Shown one piece after another: positions 59,321 to 64,000 of a stretch of DNA of 64,000 nucleotides. The DNA lies in contig JADKHN010000001.1 in NCBI GenBank assembly GCA_016721725.1, positions 1,674,001-1,738,000 on the forward strand, in the 5' to 3' direction. This stretch comes from Chitinophagaceae bacterium (lineage in GTDB: Bacteria; Bacteroidota; Bacteroidia; Chitinophagales; Chitinophagaceae). The notes beneath the pieces were generated by a model that did not search any database, was not told the origin of the DNA, and worked only from the letters and a program-made list of their open reading frames with translations. Numbering within the stretch: the stretch's first letter is position 1; each line of letters begins with the position of its first letter. Position numbers and translations under genes: made by a program.

Positions 59321-60805
59321 ATGGTTTTCAACTCATTAACCTTTGTCGCCTTTTTCATCGTTATGCTGATCCTGCATAACCTGCCTTTCTCCTGGAAAGT
59401 GAAAAAGATCAACCTGTTGCTGGCCAGCTATGTATTTTACGCAGCCTGGAACCCACCTTTCATCCTGTTGCTCTGGCTGTCCACCGTAGTGGATTTCTTC
59501 GTAGGGCGGGCGCTTTACAACCAGCAGAACAAGCACAAGCGCAAGCTCTTGCTGGTGGTCAGCCTGATCGGCAACCTGGGCATGCTTTGTTTTTTCAAGT
59601 ACGGAGGATTCATACTGGAGAACTTCACCAGCCTGGTCAACCTGCTTGGTATGGATTATCACCCGGCAAAGCCCAATATCATCCTGCCCGCCGGGATATC
59701 CTTCTACACGTTCACTACGTTATGTTATACTATCGACATGTATAAGAGGAAGAGCGAACCGGTGAAATCGATGCTGGATTTCTCCCTCTTCGTTACCTTT
59801 TTTCCACACCTCGTGGCCGGACCGATCGTTCGTCCGCCCCAACTGGTGCCCCAGTTTGAAACGCCTCGTAAAGCCACTCAGCAACAATTGATGAACGGCC
59901 TGTTCCTGTTATCGATCGGCTTGTTCATGAAAGTAGTGCTGGCCGACAGCATGCTGGCGGCAACGGCGGATAGTATTTTCGGCTCCGCCCGGGAGCCTTA
60001 TGGCGCATTGGATGCCTGGACCGGGGTGCTGGCATTCTCCGGACAGATCTTCTTCGACTTTGCCGGGTATTCCACCTGCGCCATCGGGGTGGCGGCCTGC
60101 CTTGGATTCGTCTTGCCCGAGAATTTCCTCTATCCTTATGGTGCCATCGGGTTCTCGGATTTCTGGCGGCGCTGGCATATCACTTTGTCGGCCTGGCTCC
60201 GCGATTATCTGTACATACCGTTGGGGGGTAACCGAAAAGGGAAATTCCGTACCTATATCAACCTGATGATCACGATGCTGCTGGGCGGATTATGGCATGG
60301 CGCCAACTGGACCTTCGTGGTATGGGGCGCGCTGCACGGCTTTTACCTCTGGATGGAAAAGATCGTACAGGGTTTCAGCCGCGTGAAAGTGATCCCGATC
60401 TCCGCGGCTCCATCGGGCGAAGTGGGCGTACTGGGAGTATTGCCCGCGCCATTAAAAACCAAGACCTTCCGGAATTTCCTCCTGGCCATGGTCACCTTCT
60501 TCTTCATCAATGTGACCTGGGTCTTCTTCCGGGCCCCGGACTTTCATTCGGCCTGGATGCTGTTGAAATCCATGTTCAACGTATATCCCAAAGCGACACC
60601 CAGCCTGGCCACCCTGAGTATCATCAAGGTGGGTGTGATCGTCGTCTTCATGGTGGCTTTTCACTGGCTGATGAGGGATACCAAAGTGCTGTCTGTCGCA
60701 GGTAAGATGCCCTGGTGGCTGGTGGGACTGATCTGGTCGGTTCTCATACTCCTGTTGGTCTGGAGCCAGGAGAGCAGCAGTTCGTTCATCTATTTCCAGT
60801 TTTAA
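59321..60805 (+). CDS. MBOAT family O-acyltransferase (AlgI-like)
   Basis: 494 aa, about eleven helices. MBOAT signatures include ILPAGISFYTFTTLCYTID, HLVAGPIVRP, SDFWRRWHITLSAWLRDYLY and the catalytic histidine motif GGLWHGANWTFVVWG. It would pass an acyl (usually acetyl) group across the membrane for attachment to a surface polymer. It is translated just after its SGNH-like partner and ends at a clear terminator. Confidence 0.93.
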   Translation: MVFNSLTFVAFFIVMLILHNLPFSWKVKKINLLLASYVFYAAWNPPFILLLWLSTVVDFFVGRALYNQQNKHKRKLLLVVSLIGNLGMLCFFKYGGFILENFTSLVNLLGMDYHPAKPNIILPAGISFYTFTTLCYTIDMYKRKSEPVKSMLDFSLFVTFFPHLVAGPIVRPPQLVPQFETPRKATQQQLMNGLFLLSIGLFMKVVLADSMLAATADSIFGSAREPYGALDAWTGVLAFSGQIFFDFAGYSTCAIGVAACLGFVLPENFLYPYGAIGFSDFWRRWHITLSAWLRDYLYIPLGGNRKGKFRTYINLMITMLLGGLWHGANWTFVVWGALHGFYLWMEKIVQGFSRVKVIPISAAPSGEVGVLGVLPAPLKTKTFRNFLLAMVTFFFINVTWVFFRAPDFHSAWMLLKSMFNVYPKATPSLATLSIIKVGVIVVFMVAFHWLMRDTKVLSVAGKMPWWLVGLIWSVLILLLVWSQESSSSFIYFQF

Positions 60806-60817
60806 ATATTGATCAAG

Positions 60818-60842
60818 GGGCCTGAGATCAGGCCCTTTTTTT
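60818..60842 (+). terminator. Intrinsic terminator after the MBOAT gene
   Basis: GGGCCTGA and TCAGGCCC form an 8-bp stem with a tiny loop, followed by seven Ts. Confidence 0.8.
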
Positions 60843-60855
60843 ATGTACAGGATCT

Positions 60856-61269
60856 TTATGGCTGTGAACCCATTCTTTTCATCCACCTCCAGTGGAAAAA
60901 GAATAAGACCAGGCTCAGCCCGATCATGATCCCGCTGATCAGCAGGGCTTTTTTCGTGGTGTGTTGCGCTGTGGCGATCTTGTCGGCTCGAGCCGCTTCA
61001 TACATGGCTTTCAGGGTTTGTTCGTCAAAAGCGGCCGTTTCTCCTGTCTTTGGTTCTGCCTTCTGGTAGGATTTCAACACATCCAGTTTATAATTTTCAT
61101 AAGAGGTCAGGCTGGGTGATCCGGCCGGAGTAAAACCGGAATGGATGGGGTCGCTCCGGTCAATGACGGCATTGAAGAACGCCGTAACAGAGATCAGGAA
61201 TGTGATGACCGCAACCAGGCAGATGGCGTAGCCGTAAACCTGGGAAATGATCCGGGATGATTTTTCCAT
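60856..61269 (-). CDS. Two-helix membrane protein, DUF5671/DUF5808-type unknown
   Basis: 137 aa. An N-terminal helix (VYGYAICLVAVITFLISVTAF), a polar loop with SDPIHSGFTPAGSPSLTSYENYK, summarised here only as a proline/serine-rich region, and a C-terminal helix (KALLISGIMIGLSLVLFFFHW) ending in basic residues. The layout resembles small conserved Bacteroidota membrane proteins but no family is assigned with confidence. It has its own upstream spacer (61270-61358). Confidence 0.6.
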   Translation of the reverse strand: MEKSSRIISQVYGYAICLVAVITFLISVTAFFNAVIDRSDPIHSGFTPAGSPSLTSYENYKLDVLKSYQKAEPKTGETAAFDEQTLKAMYEAARADKIATAQHTTKKALLISGIMIGLSLVLFFFHWRWMKRMGSQP

Positions 61270-61358
61270 TTGTATGCTTTTTGATTTGCGTGCTAAGATG
61301 AGGATTTAATTTATCCGGTTCAATGACGGCAGTCATTATGGTAAATGAGGATGAGATC

Positions 61359-62054
61359 TCAAGGCTGTTCAACGGGGCGCCATCTTCTCATAAACAGGAA
61401 ATTCAGTACGATCGCACTGATCAACGGTAAATAGATGATCAAAAAGAAAGTGAAATAGGAAAGGGTCACCTGTGGAACTGGTTTTTGTAAAACCAACAAC
61501 TGATCCCCGATATTTCCTTCGGAGAAAATAACACTCTGGGTGATGTTCCAGCCCAGGTGAATGGCCGCAGGCAGATAAAGGGAAAAGGACCTGGAATAAG
61601 CGTATGCATAGACCAGTCCCATGAGGCCGGTGCTTAGAAAGGTAATGGCCATTTGCGTATAATTCCCAAACACTTCATGTGAGAACCAATGATAGACCCC
61701 AAAGGCGATGGCTGAGATGAGGATGCCATAGACCATGCCGGCACGTTTTATCAGTATATACAACAAGACACCGCGGAAAATGAGTTCCTCGAATAAAACC
61801 GATTTGAGGTTCCACCACAGTCCGTTTAGTATGGCCAGCGGGTTTAAGCCGGGATTCAGCTGCCACTGCTGTTTAGCGAAGATCATTCTCATCAGGAAAC
61901 CACTGGCGCAGCAAGCGGCGGTGAGCAAAAATAAAAATAAGGATCCCGTGAGGCGTTTTCGGGAAGGATACAGGCCCAATACGCCAAGGTCTTTTCTTTC
62001 TGCCAGCCAGATGATGCCCCAGGAAAGAAGAAGCTGAATGAGTATGCCGGTCAA
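61359..62054 (-). CDS. CPBP-family intramembrane glutamic protease
   Basis: 231 aa, about seven helices. The CPBP (Abi) motifs are all present: EELIFRG (motif 1, EExxxR), FGVYHWFSHE (motif 2, FxxxH), and AIHLGWNI (motif 3, HxxxN). These are membrane-embedded proteases related to Rce1, used in prenyl-protein processing or bacteriocin immunity. It follows the alpha/beta hydrolase gene by 11 bp on the same strand. Confidence 0.9.
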   Translation of the reverse strand: MTGILIQLLLSWGIIWLAERKDLGVLGLYPSRKRLTGSLFLFLLTAACCASGFLMRMIFAKQQWQLNPGLNPLAILNGLWWNLKSVLFEELIFRGVLLYILIKRAGMVYGILISAIAFGVYHWFSHEVFGNYTQMAITFLSTGLMGLVYAYAYSRSFSLYLPAAIHLGWNITQSVIFSEGNIGDQLLVLQKPVPQVTLSYFTFFLIIYLPLISAIVLNFLFMRRWRPVEQP

Positions 62055-62065
62055 GAGTTTTGGAA

Positions 62066-63004
62066 TTACTGGTTATTAAGAATCTTATCCGCCCAGCTGA
62101 CAAATTCTTCCGGGTCAAGCATGGAAAAATAATGCGGATGCCTGCTGCCATCGGGTTTGAATCCCTTGCCCAGGCAATTGACGAATTCGGCCTGCCGGTT
62201 ACCCAGCAATTTCAGTTGGGATATGCAGCCCGAAAGGTCGGTCGCATTCATGGTCTCATAGGAGCCTCTTCGGTTTTCGATGATCCAGTTGATGTCCGGG
62301 TCGCAATATAACCGCACCGGAATGTTTTTCAGATACCTGGCGTTTCCGCCATCGGCCGCATCCGGGAAAAAGGAAGAGGCCTCTTCGTATTTTTTTGGTT
62401 TTTGCTCAGGACTTCCACCATACATGATCCGGAACCTCCGCATCATTTCTGTTCCTTCACCAACACTTACTTCAGAGAAATTAGCCTTAACACCCCGCGC
62501 AAAGCTGTACCATAATCTTTTCATGTTCAGGGGAGGGTCAACGCCAAATACCCCGTTGGGCCGGATCATTTGATCCTTATTGGCTTTGAAGGCCTGCTCA
62601 GCGTAGTACAAAGCCCTGTGCCCGCCCAGTGATTGCCCGCCCAAAATGAATTTGTTTTCAGGGACCGGGTATTTATTCATGACCTCCAGGATCAGTTTTG
62701 CCAACTCCGCATGGTGTATGTTTTTTGTATCAATACTGTCGCAATCATTGATGAGGTAAGGCATCAGTACGGTATAACCTGCTTTTGAAGCGACAAGGGG
62801 TAGTTTGGTTTCCAACATCACTTCTTCCGGCGTGGTGCAAAAGCCGCCCAGGATCACCAGCAGTCCTTTTGAAACGCCTTCGGGAAGGAGGATCTTATAA
62901 TAATTCTGGCTGCTGTCTGTTTTAGAACGGTAAACCAATTCGGCCTTCTGTGCATACACGACAGAAACGGCCATACAGGATAAAATGATCAAAAAGGCCC
63001 GCAT
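62066..63004 (-). CDS. Secreted alpha/beta hydrolase family protein
   Basis: 312 aa. Signal peptide MRAFLIILSCMAVSVVYAQ. The nucleophile elbow is GGQSLGGHRAL (Ser in GxSxGG), preceded by LVILGGFCTTPEE as the oxyanion-loop region. An aspartate lies in RLYCDPDINW, and a late histidine in SRHPHYFS could finish the triad. Likely a periplasmic esterase or peptidase; the substrate is unknown. It is upstream of the CPBP gene (11 bp). Confidence 0.8.
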   Translation of the reverse strand: MRAFLIILSCMAVSVVYAQKAELVYRSKTDSSQNYYKILLPEGVSKGLLVILGGFCTTPEEVMLETKLPLVASKAGYTVLMPYLINDCDSIDTKNIHHAELAKLILEVMNKYPVPENKFILGGQSLGGHRALYYAEQAFKANKDQMIRPNGVFGVDPPLNMKRLWYSFARGVKANFSEVSVGEGTEMMRRFRIMYGGSPEQKPKKYEEASSFFPDAADGGNARYLKNIPVRLYCDPDINWIIENRRGSYETMNATDLSGCISQLKLLGNRQAEFVNCLGKGFKPDGSRHPHYFSMLDPEEFVSWADKILNNQ

Positions 63005-63114
63005 GTATTGATCGGTTTTGAATGGTAAACTGATAAAGACTCTCTGAATAAAGATAACCTGATTTTAAGCTTCAAGAAAAAACGGTCACTTAAAAAGAAG
63101 TGATTATGCCTGTT

Positions 63115-63717
63115 TCAATGCGGAGGTTCGCCACTCAGTATTTTCCCGTTCATCGCTGAGATCTCCAGTTGCGGGCAACGGACCTCCGGGCAGGCCCTGG
63201 TCAGTTTCCAGGCGACAGGGTCTTTTGGATCTGCCGGCCTGGCCACCAATTCGATATTCGAACCTTCCAGCTTCTGAGCGGAAAGCCATTGCTTTATTTG
63301 CTTATAATCAAAACCCAGTCTGCCCTTTACCAGTTCCAGGTAGGGAGGCAGGATATCGCCGTGCCGGCGTGGATTTCCGGGAGAGCCAAGGGGTACCAGG
63401 ATAAGTTCCCGGGCTACCAGGGCAGTGAGGTGGGTGAGGGTATCCCCTTTATAAACAATAGCAAAGGACAGGTTCATGCCGTCAAAGGCAAAGTCATCGG
63501 TCATGCGGGTGATCGCCCTGATCTTCTGTGTGCCGGAATTCATGAAATAAGACCTGGATGAATCAAGGATGACATGTTTGCCCAGGAGATTGCTGTCGAA
63601 GAATGTTTTGTACTCTTCATAAACGAGATTAACCGATTTTGGGATCAGCTTATTAGCTTCCTGGGCACGGCAAGTGAGGCCCAGGCACAAAAAAATATAA
63701 AAAAAAACGATCCTCAT
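63115..63717 (-). CDS. Secreted protein of unknown function
   Basis: 200 aa with signal peptide MRIVFFYIFLCLGLTCRAQ. The mature protein is mixed alpha/beta with no recognised family; two cysteines occur late (ACPEVRCPQLEI). It may be cotranscribed with the downstream hydrolase, 110 bp away. No domain name is claimed. The 63718-63970 spacer shows no further gene. Confidence 0.65.
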   Translation of the reverse strand: MRIVFFYIFLCLGLTCRAQEANKLIPKSVNLVYEEYKTFFDSNLLGKHVILDSSRSYFMNSGTQKIRAITRMTDDFAFDGMNLSFAIVYKGDTLTHLTALVARELILVPLGSPGNPRRHGDILPPYLELVKGRLGFDYKQIKQWLSAQKLEGSNIELVARPADPKDPVAWKLTRACPEVRCPQLEISAMNGKILSGEPPH

Positions 63718-63970
63718 GGTAAAAATGATCCGGTTTACAGATGTTTCGGACCAGGCCCCTGCAATTTACTGATTTGCAGGATAGTTTAAGCTAGTTCTGT
63801 TTGCGTGGGTGCTGAGTGGTTGATTTTTCTTCGTGACTCCTTTGCCAGTAGTTTGGAATCGGATTTTGTAACTTAGCATAATATAATTTAGATCCCTATC
63901 CTTGTTCATTGAAGTAAATCCTTTCAGATAAACGGCATTTCATTTCCGGATGCCGTAAAAAACAATTCAT

Positions 63971-64000
63971 ATGAAAAAGATAATCGTAACCGCTATTATC
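63971..64000 (+). CDS. Start of an open reading frame at the right edge
   Basis: ATG at 63971 followed by KKIIVTAII, which looks like the beginning of a signal peptide. Only ten codons are visible, so nothing else can be said. Confidence 0.45.
   Translation, partial: MKKIIVTAII

Overview
The window looks like chromosomal DNA of a Bacteroidota bacterium, most likely Chitinophagales/Chitinophagaceae. The reasons are: Bacteroidota-type -7 promoter boxes (TAnnTTTG) in front of many genes, few recognisable Shine-Dalgarno sites, a CcoN-CcoO fusion, a Sec-type clade II NosZ, a fused E1 alpha/beta 2-oxoacid dehydrogenase, and dispersed repeat families of the kind common in that group. No phage, IS transposase, rRNA or CRISPR array is seen; the only RNA gene is a tRNA-Met.

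Layout. 1-14 kb, nearly all minus strand: thioredoxin-like fragment, Gly-rich papain-like protease, a palindrome-rich spacer, penicillin-binding protein 1C with an alpha-2-macroglobulin-like lipoprotein, lysA, and an Mrp-type Fe-S carrier ATPase. 14-48 kb is a low-oxygen respiration and N2O-reduction region: a PAS histidine kinase with a REC-CRP fusion regulator; the cbb3 oxidase operon (ccoS-NO-Q-P-G-H plus a SafE-like membrane protein); an Nramp transporter; a PGM1-like ATP-grasp ligase with an acyl-CoA transferase; a CcoI-like copper ATPase with a P2-type ATPase and a GNAT-like protein; stress proteins (DUF4136, UspA, OsmC); a fasciclin lipoprotein; the nos operon (cytochrome c, nosZ, nosL, nosD, nosF, nosY, truncated haemoglobin); a Crp/Fnr regulator; a His-rich polytopic membrane protein; and the di-iron repair protein Ric. 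48-64 kb is mostly housekeeping: shikimate kinase, DUF423, a 7TM histidine kinase, ftsK, pth, a FAH-family enzyme, the E1 fusion, tRNA-Met, an SGNH/MBOAT O-acylation pair, a CPBP protease, an alpha/beta hydrolase and small secreted proteins.

The main finding ties the 16-48 kb region together. An FNR/CRP-like palindrome (TGA-N6-TCA, best form TGATTTAAATCA) lies upstream of most of its transcription units. Where a -7 box can be read, the palindrome centre sits either 32-33 or 55 bp from the -7 box centre, two helical phases matching class II and class I activator positions. One palindrome sits between the divergent cco and Nramp units at 55 bp from both. The window encodes two candidate regulators: the Crp/Fnr protein at 45645, whose own promoter carries the site, and the REC-CRP fusion at 16149.

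Other points of interest: a branched, U-tract-ending hairpin between nosZ and nosL; a small interrupted reading frame behind an FNR-like site upstream of ccoI; and a dispersed repeat pair, one copy of which separates nosD from nosF. All function calls rest on reading the protein sequences and motifs; no database search was run.
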